Positions 21,632 through 34,100 of a stretch of DNA of 64,000 nucleotides are shown piece by piece. Source of the stretch: Styela clava. Its lineage: Eukaryota > Chordata > Ascidiacea > Stolidobranchia > Styelidae. The notes beneath the pieces are model-generated. The model was not told the origin of the DNA and ran no database searches. It saw only the letters and a list, made by a program, of their open reading frames with translations. The stretch lies in NCBI RefSeq assembly GCF_964204865.1, contig NC_135256.1:23588703-23652702 (forward strand). The letters run 5' to 3'. The translations under genes and the position numbers were made by a program. Within the stretch, counting starts at the first letter, position 1. Each line of letters starts with the position of its first letter.

Positions 21632-23240
21632 TTATTGATGTTTATTGTCGTTAGAAATTGGGTGAAATGACGATATTTTCCCGAGTCTGCCGAAATCATG
21701 CTCATCGGATATGTAGGTCAAGTTTTGAGGCGTGTTCTTATGAAACCCCTCCATCGCCACTAGACTGTTGCGGTCTTCAGCACTTTGGGTGACGTCAGTT
21801 GAATTTACACATACGGTATTATCGTTCGAAGCAGCTGTAATTGTTTCCTCACGCACTGTTCCTCTTGAGGCTAAATGGAGAAAAGAGGCTGTATATTTTT
21901 ATGTAAAAATTGCAAAGATATAGGGGAGAGGCTTTTGAAAATAGTACAACTATGCCGATCTAAAGTCAACGAAATGTGTTGACAACAGTGCCTGAAAAAA
22001 TAATCAAAACAAATTATTTGACATATATATTATTTCTCGGTTAATTCTTCAAACACACCATCTCTATGGTGTTATATACACATGAAGACAGTCAAAGACT
22101 AAACCTGTAATGGCCACGCCAGAGTGACTTCAAATGAGTTTCAGAAGTATACGTTATTGGCTTTCCCAAACAATTGCAACGGAACGAAAAATGCATCATA
22201 TTTTAATTAGGCCATTTGGCAAATCTAACCTGATACGGAATCAAGATCTTCAACCGTAAAAAAGTTTTTCAATTCCCGTGTCCAAAGTTTTCTAACATCA
22301 TTTCTTCGTACACAAAATAACAGGAACATGAAGAAGCCCTAAAATTAGGCAAAAGAATATGAGTATAAAATAGGATAATGAAGACAGATTGACAATACAC
22401 ACATTGATTTTAATAAAGTTACCTGCAACGCATTTGTTACCGAGAATAACCAACCAAATATAGTGTTCACAGTTGGATCATCAGACAAAGTTAAAGGAAT
22501 TGCAAACACCCATGATAAACCCAGCAGAACAGACACCGTGATAGCTCGCGTAACGTAAGTGCGAATGTCCATCGGATTTGTTTGTGACCCAACCTACAAT
22601 ATGATAATATAACATGTTTGTTTCCGGATATTGTACAAAGATACTAAAAGAAAAAATAATCCGATCTCAAACCTGTTTTCTTCCGCATGTAATTGACCAT
22701 AAAATGACGATCGCCCCGGAAAAACTGACAACAAATGCTGCCGCTACCGGTATGAGAAATCCGAATATGAGGGAATAACTGTGGAGCCAACATAGCCGAT
22801 CACTGACATAAGACGAAGGAAAGAAGTCCGACCCTGGAAGTGAGAGAAATTTACATCCGATTCCGAACGATTTAATTGAAAACGGGCCCGACTCCATATG
22901 GAATAGAATATCTTGGAGTTTCTCCCGGAAATATTGACTTCGATTATCACTATTGAAAATTCCCGACATCAAATATTTTATTGATATTCGAGCTCCAATA
23001 TCAATAAAAAAGATGCCACAAATTCCGACTGCATAGCTTTCATATTTCTACAAGTTGCAACTGTTTCCGATTTGCATTACAGTTGTGGCTATGCAACAAT
23101 TATAAATAAAATTGTCTCATATTACTATTCTTTTATTATACCTGGTGTGATCCAACCGCCGTAGTTGGTAGTGTCATACCACGTGACTGAAATGACCATT
23201 GTTGTTATTACAATTACCGCCGATATAACGTACACTGTTG
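21632..23240 (-). pseudogene. Array copy 3: headless adhesion-GPCR TM4-TM7 and C-tail exons
   Basis: Same exon set: TM4 part 23142-23240, C-tail 21632-21870. TM6 variant gacaccgtg as in copies 1 and 5. A private t-to-a change lies in the non-coding part (gatatatgcgg near 21325). Confidence 0.8.
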
Positions 23241-24052
23241 CTGACGAAAGCGTTATGCCTTCTCCATCTGCATAACAAGAGAGAAAAAAACGGCTGCGAA
23301 TACCGGAACTCTAACTTCTTCTACTTATTAAACTTTTAATTTTTTACAATCGACGGAATTGACTGCTCTAAAGAGAGCTCGTTGCAATCGCGAAAGCGCT
23401 CCACCAATACTTACGAATTTACGTAATTCGTAACTTCGCTTCCGTAACTCGAAATAATTCCGTAAATCCGTAAATTACCTGCAAGCCTAACTACAGTCAA
23501 CAGTATCTAGCCTGCAATGAAGTTATTATCAGTCTAACATTTCACTCAAGCCTTGAATGATAACGTGGTCAGATCAGATGTGATGTATATCTCCCATGTT
23601 GCAAAACCTTATTTATGTTCGTCGTTATTCACGCATTGAAAAGCTTATAAAAAGCTTTCTTTTTTAACAGCTCGGCGAATGAATTTTCCCAAAAAAAGGT
23701 CACAGAGCGAGTCCTATGGTTTTTAATTTCGAATAATTGACCGATATTTGCGGCATTTATTGTATCTGATATTCACACAAATTAATTTAGAGAGAAGGTT
23801 TGTTCTAAAGTGGTAATACACCTTGAGAACCTCAATATATTTTACCAAATTATGTACTTCTGGAGCGAGATCCTAAATTAGCGTAGGGATCCTAGAGTTC
23901 AAATAATTAATTTCTTCTTATCTGTCACATCTAACCTCATTATGGCTCGGTGTAAGAAAATATAGGCTTTGGGTGATACAAAAGTGTAATTTGTATTTAC
24001 ATCATTACATTTCGTATTTAACTAACAACAATTACTGAAAAACGTCGATTCT

Positions 24053-25661
24053 TTATTGATGTTTATTGTCGTTAGAAATTGGGTGAAATGACGATATTTT
24101 CCCGAGTCTGCCGAAATCATGCTCATCGGATATGTAGGTCAAGTTTTGAGGCGTGTTCTTATGAAACCCCTCCATCGCCACTAGACTGTTGCGGTCTTCA
24201 GCACTTTGGGTGACGTCAGTTGAATTTACACATACGGTATTATCGTTCGAAGCAGCTGTAATTGTTTCCTCACGCACTGTTCCTCTTGAGGCTAAATGGA
24301 GAAAAGAGGCTGTATATTTTTATGTAAAAATTGCAAAGATATAGGGGAGAGGCTTTTGAAAATAGTACAACTATGCCGATCTAAAGTCAACGAAATGTGT
24401 TGACAACAGTGCCTGAAAAAATAATCAAAACAAATTATTTGACATATATATTATTTCTCGGTTAATTCTTCAAACACACCATCTCTATGGTGTTATATAC
24501 ACATGAAGACAGTCAAAGACTAAACCTGTAATGGCCACGCCAGAGTGACTTCAAATGAGTTTCAGAAGTATACGTTATTGGCTTTCCCAAACAATTGCAA
24601 CGGAACGAAAAATGCATCATATTTTAATTAGGCCATTTGGCAAATCTAACCTGATACGGAATCAAGATCTTCAACCGTAAAAAAGTTTTTCAATTCCCGT
24701 GTCCAAAGTTTTCTAACATCATTTCTTCGTACACAAAATAACAGGAACATGAAGAAGCCCTAAAATTAGGCAAAAGAATATGAGTATAAAATAGGATAAT
24801 GAAGACAGATTGACAATACACACATTGATTTTAATAAAGTTACCTGCAACGCATTTGTTACCGAGAATAACCAACCAAATATAGTGTTCACAGTTGGATC
24901 ATCAGACAAAGTTAAAGGAATTGCAAACACCCATGATAAACCCAGCAGAACAGACACGGTGATAGCTCGCGTAACGTAAGTGCGAATGTCCATCGGATTT
25001 GTTTGTGACCCAACCTACAATATGATAATATAACATGTTTGTTTCCGGATATTGTACAAAGATACTAAAAGAAAAAATAATCCGATCTCAAACCTGTTTT
25101 CTTCCGCATGTAATTGACCATAAAATGACGATCGCCCCGGAAAAACTGACAACAAATGCTGCCGCTACCGGTATGAGAAATCCGAATATGAGGGAATAAC
25201 TGTGGAGCCAACATAGCCGATCACTGACATAAGACGAAGGAAAGAAGTCCGACCCTGGAAGTGAGAGAAATTTACATCCGATTCCGAACGATTTAATTGA
25301 AAACGGGCCCGACTCCATATGGAATAGAATATCTTGGAGTTTCTCCCGGAAATATTGACTTCGATTATCACTATTGGAAATTCCCGACATCAAATATTTT
25401 ATTGATATTCGAGCTCCAATATCAATAAAAAAGATGCCACAAATTCCGACTGCATAGCTTTCATATTTCTACAAGTTGCAACTGTTTCCGATTTGCATTA
25501 CAGTTGTGGCTATGCAACAATTATAAATAAAATTGTCTCATATTACTATTCTTTTATTATACCTGGTGTGATCCAACCGCCGTAGTTGGTAGTGTCATAC
25601 CACGTGACTGAAATGACCATTGTTGTTATTACAATTACCGCCGATATAACGTACACTGTTG
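24053..25661 (-). pseudogene. Array copy 4: headless adhesion-GPCR TM4-TM7 and C-tail exons
   Basis: Same exon set: TM4 part 25563-25661, C-tail 24053-24291. Shares the gacacggtg variant with copy 2. A private base change near 25376 falls in the intron upstream of the TM5 exon. Confidence 0.8.
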
Positions 25662-26472
25662 CTGACGAAAGCGTTATGCCTTCTCCATCTGCATAACAAG
25701 AGAGAAAAAAACGGCTGCGAATACCGGAACTCTAACTTCTTCTACTTATTAAACTTTTAATTTTTTACAATCGACGGAATTGACTGCTCTAAAGAGAGCT
25801 CGTTGCAATCGCGAAAGCGCTCCACCAATACTTACGAATTTACGTAATTCGTAACTTCGCTTCCGTAACTCGAAATAATTCCGTAAATCCGTAAATTACC
25901 TGCAAGCCTAACTACAGTCAACAGTATCTAGCCTGCAATGAAGTTATTATCAGTCTAACATTTCACTCAAGCCTTGAATGATAACGTGGTCAGATCAGAT
26001 GTGATGTATATCTCCCATGTTGCAAAACCTTATTTATGTTCGTCGTTATTCACGCATTGAAAAGCTTATAAAAAGCTTTCTTTTTTAACAGCTCGGCGAA
26101 TGAATTTTCCCAAAAAAAGGTCACAGAGCGAGTCCTATGGTTTTTAATTTCGAATAATTGACCGATATTTGCGGCATTTATTGTATCTGATATTCACACA
26201 AATTAATTTAGAGAGAAGGTTTGTTCTAAAGTGGTAATACACCTTGAGAACCTCAATATATTTTACCAAATTATGTACTTCTGGAGCGAGATCCTAAATT
26301 AGCGTAGGGATCCTAGAGTTCAAATAATTAATTTCTTCTTATCTGTCACATCTAACCTCATTATGGCTCGGTGTAAGAAAATATAGGCTTTGGGTGATAC
26401 AAAAGTGTAATTTGTATTTACATCATTACATTTCGTATTTAACTAACAACAATTACTGAAAAACGTCGATTC

Positions 26473-26478
26473 TTTATT
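26473..26478 (-). terminator. Poly(A) signal overlapping the stop codon
   Basis: The final codons CAT CAA TAA AG contain aataaa. The same arrangement occurs in all array copies (16789, 19210, 21631, 24052). It would leave a 3' UTR of only some tens of bases. Confidence 0.6.
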
Positions 26479-28138
26479 GATGTTTATTGTCGTTAGAAAT
26501 TGGGTGAAATGACGATATTTTCCCGAGTCTGCCGAAATCATGCTCATCGGATATGTAGGTCAAGTTTTGAGGCGTGTTCTTATGAAACCCCTCCATCGCC
26601 ACTAGACTGTTGCGGTCTTCAGCACTTTGGGTGACGTCAGTTGAATTTACACATACGGTATTATCGTTCGAAGCAGCTGTAATTGTTTCCTCACGCACTG
26701 TTCCTCTTGAGGCTAAATGGAGAAAAGAGGCTGTATATTTTTATGTAAAAATTGCAAAGATATAGGGGAGAGGCTTTTGAAAATAGTACAACTATGCCGA
26801 TCTAAAGTCAACGAAATGTGTTGACAACAGTGCCTGAAAAAATAATCAAAACAAATTATTTGACATATATATTATTTCTCGGTTAATTCTTCAAACACAC
26901 CATCTCTATGGTGTTATATACACATGAAGACAGTCAAAGACTAAACCTGTAATGGCCACGCCAGAGTGACTTCAAATGAGTTTCAGAAGTATACGTTATT
27001 GGCTTTCCCAAACAATTGCAACGGAACGAAAAATGCATCATATTTTAATTAGGCCATTTGGCAAATCTAACCTGATACGGAATCAAGATCTTCAACCGTA
27101 AAAAAGTTTTTCAATTCCCGTGTCCAAAGTTTTCTAACATCATTTCTTCGTACACAAAATAACAGGAACATGAAGAAGCCCTAAAATTAGGCAAAAGAAT
27201 ATGAGTATAAAATAGGATAATGAAGACAGATTGACAATACACACATTGATTTTAATAAAGTTACCTGCAACGCATTTGTTACCGAGAATAACCAACCAAA
27301 TATAGTGTTCACAGTTGGATCATCAGACAAAGTTAAAGGAATTGCAAACACCCATGATAAACCCAGCAGAACAGACACCGTGATAGCTCGCGTAACGTAA
27401 GTGCGAATGTCCATCGGATTTGTTTGTGACCCAACCTACAATATGATAATATAACATGTTTGTTTCCGGATATTGTACAAAGATACTAAAAGAAAAAATA
27501 ATCCGATCTCAAACCTGTTTTCTTCCGCATGTAATTGACCATAAAATGACGATCGCCCCGGAAAAACTCACAACAAATGCTGCCGCTACCGGTATGAGAA
27601 ATCCGAATATGAGGGAATAACTGTGGAGCCAACATAGCCGATCACTGACATAAGACGAAGGAAAGAAGTCCGACCCTGGAAGTGAGAGAAATTTACATCC
27701 GATTCCGAACGATTTAATTGAAAACGGGCCCGACTCCATATGGAATAGAATATCTTGGAGTTTCTCCCGGAAATATTGACTTCGATTATCACTATTGAAA
27801 ATTCCCGACATCAAATATTTTATTGATATTCGAGCTCCAATATCAATAAAAAAGATGCCACAAATTCCGACTGCATAGCTTTCATATTTCTACAAGTTGC
27901 AACTGTTTCCGATTTGCATTACAGTTGTGGCTATGCAACAATTATAAATAAAATTGTCTCATATTACTATTCTTTTATTATACCTGGTGTGATCCAACCG
28001 CCGTAGTTGGTAGTGTCATACCACGTGACTGAAATGACCATTGTTGTTATTACAATTACCGCCGATATAACGTACACTGTTGCTGCAGCTTTTGTTACAT
28101 AGTGTGATATCGCTTTAGAAAATACGGACACCAATTTC
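26474..28138 (-). CDS. Adhesion GPCR exons 16-20: TM4-TM7 and C-tail (array copy 5)
   Basis: Exon 16 (27984-28138): KLVSVFSKAI, TM4 to YGGWITP. Exon 17 (27515-27675): RLCWLHSYSLIFGFLIPVAA, loop-2 Cys and TM5. Exon 18 (27265-27435): VTRAITVSVLLGLSWVFAIP, TM6. Exon 19 (27072-27180): GFFMFLLFCVRRNDVRKLW, TM7 and helix 8. Exon 20 (26474-26712): Ser/Thr/Asn-rich C-tail ending SNDNKHQ. Only exon 16 is complete in this copy alone; the other four copies lack its first 56 bases. Confidence 0.95.
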
Positions 28139-31100
28139 CTGAAAAGCAACATGGGACGATGTATTCCGTAATATCGATTTAAATATTTCGATTCCCAATC
28201 TCATAATATATATATATATATAGGCCATGAATTGGGCATGGCCAAATAGGTCGGGCTAGGCAACGGGACTAAAAGACACTTAGTATTTTTGAGCAGTTAA
28301 TTGGAGATTCAGAATTGATTAATTGAAGCGGCCTGGTGGAATTATTGTTTTTATCATCATCATTATCTTTTTACTAACTGGATTATTTGATTACTTATTT
28401 AATGCCTGATATACAGTTTTACACGGAATATGAATTTTCATTGCTTACTTATTTGGATGTTGTCAGGAGCTAATTACGTAGGTTGTTTCGTCTTTTTTTT
28501 ACGCAGAACTAGGGTTTCCAAATAAATGAGCTCAAACGAAACAAGCTATACTACATGCGCCAAATTTGGCTTAATGTCTAGACTCTAGACCGAGAAATTG
28601 GTATGCATCAGATGTTCCTTCCCTTGGGTATACGAAAACAAATCAGAAAATATAGCTTCATGTTATGGGTATTGTTGAAAATTGCGTACTTATCCAAATA
28701 TTTTAAAATTCTGTATTTACTTTTCGCTTTCGATTTTTTTCGATCGACACTTTTATTTTATGCTTTTAATTCCGAATCGATAACATATAGTCAAATAAGC
28801 TATTCGTAAATATGTTGTTACAGATTTCGTAGAAACACCAAGAATATCTTTTTGTAATATTTACACGTAAAATAAACTCTTTGACGCTAAATGGCCCATT
28901 TTTGCTTACTTATACATAGTGATGCATTCTACCACCATCCACCCCCATGAACTCAATAGAAAGAAGTGTAGAAGAGCAGCAGATGCAATGCAGAGACCGT
29001 AGGCTTTTGGACGTTCAGTAGACGAAAGCAAAATAATGTATGACAACATAAGACAAAAACCCAAATGGGAATGAATCTTCACAATCTCAGATTTTCTTAA
29101 TATTCTGAAAAATCATAATGCATGTTTTGAATTAATCATCCACCGTACTGAAGTTTTGTTTGGAGGAAATACTTGAAACTACTTGAGAGTGGATAGATCC
29201 TCAAAATAGTAAGGGAGAGAAAGAAATATCATTTGTCAACCAACAATACAATCATCGTACATTAAAAAAAAATTAGGACAATAATTCTCCGAGAAGAATC
29301 AATCTTTTACACGCATTTACATTTTGACTGAAGATAACCTAAGAAAGTCAACATCATAAATTAATAGTTACGTGGATAATATCATGCTCAGTAAAATGAT
29401 GAAAATGTGTTCACTTACGGAAAGTAAAGATGGATTAGCAGCATAAACAAAAGTCCAAATATTGAAATTAGGCAACACACTTTTCCCACGATTTCAAGCG
29501 AATACTCCTGCATCTTCTCATGCGTTTGCTGTTCACATATAAAATATTTAAAGATTTTTCCACAGTGAAAACTATTTTTGAGGGTAATTTATGCGTGACC
29601 GTGGTTCTAATTATGAAGAATCGTGAATCATGACGTGCAAAGGGAACACTTACTACAAACATGCTTTCTACTGCGTAAGGGCTTCGATAATGTGAAAGAA
29701 CAGCATACGTACCACTAGAACTGCAAAATTTGTCATGTGATTGCACGTGCAATTTGGGGGATCTGATCCAGGAATTGTTTCACATCCATCCGATAACCAT
29801 TCTCCAGTCTTCTCATTCAAGAACGAACATTTAAAATATTGCCTTACTTTAGCGTTCTGAATAATTATCAAAACGTGATTACAAAGAAAGAATGTTTTGG
29901 ACTAAATTTTAACGTATAAACGTATGTCCCGCGTACATATCGAATTTACGCCAATACTCGATATGTACCAAAATCGTATGCGCTGTAAGTAACATGTAAC
30001 GGAAGTATGTTTCAAAACTGTGTATATCCGATAGATCCACATCCATTATTACAGCCATACTAAGTAATAGCAGACAAGGGTCGTGGTTTTTACACGCACA
30101 TTCCCTTTGGGATAAGCTCTGTAGAAATAACTACTCGCGGATCATTGTCGTCCTCAGGCCTAGGGTGTAGGCGTGGATAGATAGACACAACATGATTTCC
30201 ATCAGTGGCTTGTATCGTCAGTATTGTAGCCACCGCAATTACCCATGTATCATATTGAACACACAGCCGAAATTTGTAGAAAATATTTATGTTATTTTGA
30301 TATAATAAAAGATAAAATCTAATTGATGCTTTTCCATTTTTTTGTCAATCATTTTTTTCGATCTCTTGGATGAAACTATTAAATCCTTGTATACAAAGCC
30401 ATATTATTTTTTAAACAATTAACCAAACGGTACGGCCAGTTGTTTTGTGTATGGTGGTGTATATTGTACTCGGGATACATACGATGTTCATATGATATAT
30501 GAGTTACTTAGTAGGACATAAGTTACTTGCGGTATACGACGCATCCGTCCAATTGACACTATTTAGGGACATTGAGAGATAGTGAAGCACTTGTACGCGA
30601 GCGCTCCATTTGTCAATCTCAAAACTAAAAGTACTAACACAGGGTTATAAGCAGTGTTCCTTCTAAGAAAATTTCACACTGCGCAAATGTTGTTTTGAAT
30701 GAGCAAGACTATTTTAAGGCTGAACAGAATACTAATTTTATGTGAAATATTACAATGGTATTATATATTATCAGGATGCGAACAAAGCACACATTTTACT
30801 CAAATAGCTTATTCTTGCTTTCGTGCTTTTCCAATGTTCATACATTTTTCAATGTTTAATTCTGAAACCAAGCGACAATTATCTAGTTCTAAAGTACAAT
30901 ACTCTATGTACAATATCAACTTTCTTGTTGTTGAAATATCATTGCTTTCATCTACAATCAGGGTATGAAATTTTGTTTGTCTCTTGCAAGATGTCATGCC
31001 TGACGCGTGACGCCAACGTCTATGCTTTTCAGAAATTCTAAGCCGTAATTTTTCATTCGCCATGAATGTGGCAATTTAGTGTATTTTGTCATATGACTAT

Positions 31101-34100
31101 TTATTACTTTGTGGGACAATATTGATCAATTCAGCTTAAAACGTGGTCGAACACTATCTATGTGAGACTTCATTTCACTTGACGAGTTTTCAAAACTTCA
31201 TTCTCTTTATAATTGGCATCGTGGTGAAAAAGTTCAAACTACCTCCTATTGATTCAAAATATCGCTTTCTGAGTTAATGCACCTAGTGCGTCAATGTACT
31301 TTTTATGATTCAAAAGTCGTTTTAGATAGTCAACTTCCCATTACTCCCATGAGTTACTTTTTCCAAAATCACTATCAGGTGCCACTTCCTGACAAACTCC
31401 GCAGATTATCACATTCCTTGACGCGGAATAGCAATAAACTCCGGAAAGTTAGCAGTTTTTTTTACTTATGCATACCGGTATCACGATTGCAAATTAGTGT
31501 CTCACGGTCCACTGTTGTATTTATCCATTCTATTCTAAAGCCAATATTCTTATTTTCAACCTTGCTTTCTTGAATAGACATTTTACTACAGATAAAAACG
31601 CTAGTGTATTGGATTTGGAATAAACCACTCATTCCAGTCCTGCTAAATATGAAAACGCATAGAACTTTTTTTAGTAATTTCTGGTGAAACATAGTCCAAT
31701 TATTATTTAACACTTCATCATTTAGAAAAATGGAAATCACGTTGCTCGGGCGTAACAGATAAGTTTGTGACATCACAATGAGCAGAGGTGTTCAAATTAC
31801 GCGAGAAACAAAAAACGGACATTCTGGCTAAGCGTTAAAAAATATAACGACCCAGGACCCACGCTTTGATAACATAATGTTGCAAGTGCGCGAGAATGAG
31901 ATTTTACTGCGCAAATTGTCGGAATTTACTGCGCAATTGCTCAGCTTAGAGGGAACCTTGGTTATAAGACTTGCTGAAAGACCGAACAGTAAGTGTGGTT
32001 CAACAGACGTCTTCTTCCGTAGTGACGTGCAGCGTCAACACGCTCGTCAGAGGCTTCTTAGTCCGAGCCTATTGCCCGGATGGCTTCATATTTATATCGT
32101 CATGAATATCAAGTTCATATTCTATAGTCTACTCTATACTGTTTAATGAATGCCATTCGCCCGCCTGATAAATATTTGGCTCAGACTTATAGTGACTAAC
32201 GGCGGCATAATCCTGACAGCAAATCTTGACAAGTCGTGGATGCCATAGCTCAATGCCGGTACTTAATGTACAAGACTCGGTTTTAACGGCGTAATATTCT
32301 TGCAACTTTCAACGCAACGAAGTTTAAGACAAGGTACGAGTAATAAAGAATAGAAAATGTACAACTAACATCAGTTTAAAGATTGACTGTTTAGTTTCAG
32401 TCTAATTTTCCAACTTACTTTATTATTATATGTTGTAATAGGAAGTTGAAACCAAACAGGATCTTTCAAATTTTCCAACTCCAAATTTGATATTTGAGCA
32501 GACAGAACCTAGCGAAAAAAACTGAGTCATTATACTTGAAAAAAACTTTGTCATGAGTTTGCTATTTACAAAAGGCTTTGTTTCATAACCTTTCTGTTGT
32601 AATTAAAGTATTTATAATTTGGAAAAGGTCAGTAAACTAAACAAACTTACTTGTTTAATTTCATATTTATCATTGCGAGGCGTAAAAAATTCAGAATCTG
32701 TGAAATACACGAATGAAACAGGTAGATTTCCAGTCGTAGTGAGACTTTCGGCTTTCATTTTCTTTGCTTTTTGCACAGCTTCAGTCGGGATAAATGAACG
32801 AACGACAGCTGGACCACTCGGTTGACACGAATTCGAAGTAACCGATGTGAAAGCAGATTCTTCAGATAAAACTTGATTGAAAGAAATGTCAGAAACTAAC
32901 TGGGATGTTGAATTCTGTCGCCGCAACGCATTGGTGATCTGAATTATATATAAGATGACGCAGATAAGAAAAACCGTTTCAAATAAGTCTAAGTAAAGCA
33001 CAGTGTCTATTCTGGTTTTTCGCCGAATTTGATGCGAGTTCACAAACAATTTTCTTTTCTGTCGCAATGCACTCAAATGGCCAATCTATAATTATGCGCG
33101 ACTTTTGATGAAAAGAACCAGTCGGTACTACCTACCAGCGCCAGCAGCTTATGCTTTACTTACACTAAAAACATTCCGCACGTAGGGCCAGTAGTGAGCT
33201 CATTCTTTAAAACATGTTCTAACCCATTATCGTCTTGATCACTATCGACCTGTTTGCTATTTCATGAAATATCACTTACAATGTTTAATATAACAACTAC
33301 TCACTGGGTATTCAATATATATATATATATATATATAGGAGTTTTTTATGAAAAGTTTTTATACCGTTAGCACATGGAAATGTTTCACTTCATATACATA
33401 TAGTGATCTCGTCTAATTTCAATATTTTGTTGGGGAATGGGACAGTCCATATTATTTTTGCCAATTGCTTAAAGCACGTACATTATGTTTCATCAAAATC
33501 CAAACCTGCATTATTACTGATTGTGTTGATATTGTGAAGGTTTCTGATCTGTTAGTTATGACGTGCACGGAACACCTTTCCAATGAGTTGATTATCTCCC
33601 GACGTTGGGTGGCATTAAGTTGAGCGGTTCCGTTCATTTGTCGGTCATATTTTTGCGCTTTGTTTATATTGTCTGCCACGTTCACCATACTTGTCATCGT
33701 TTCAAGGTTTATCTGCAATATTTTTTTTTATTGTAGATTGAGAATATTAAGTAAAAGCCTATCTGTTATCAATTTATAATGGTATATATAATATTATCCA
33801 ACTGCATGTTTTTTTTAATTTATTTCCAAAACCATTCATTAGAAGCAATATGATATCTCATAATATGTACAACGTAGGCTGTTGCTTGCTGAGTTACAGC
33901 GTTTGGCCACAATTGCAACCAATCATATCCGAAACTTGGATACGTGATATCTATGACGCACAACTAATACCTAAATAAACGCTTCCTGCTACGAAGCATC
34001 ACATTCTCGAAATTTAGCAAACATACATTCATGTTGTAATATTAAGATTTGTAATTTTTAAGTTGTCTGCCAAATATACGAATTCATATCGCAAATAGCA

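Larger units (their letters stand above)
15998..28085. repeat. Five-copy tandem array, unit 2421 bp, of adhesion-GPCR 3' exons
   Basis: Units begin at 15998, 18408, 20829, 23250 and 25671 with gcgttatgccttctcc. Unit 1 is 2410 bp because it lacks one base and a 10-base ctcgaaataa-type stretch found in the others. Each unit holds, from left: the right end of the hAT element at 14601-16226, spacer, C-tail exon, TM7, TM6, TM5 and most of the TM4 exon of the minus-strand adhesion GPCR. Copies differ at only a handful of bases. The last unit continues into the full gene; copies 1-4 end in an artificial junction where 6 extra bases (acgaaa) sit between the two breakpoints. Confidence 0.97.

Noticed and set aside
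15998-28085. CRISPR-like or satellite array
   Set aside because: The units are 2.4 kb, contain gene exons and introns, and belong to an animal genome.
28139-29418. Apparent absence of TM2-TM3, suggesting a five-helix receptor
   Set aside because: A 195-bp exon at 28910-29104 encodes TM2 and TM3, with proper splice sites and phase 2-2, so the receptor has seven helices.
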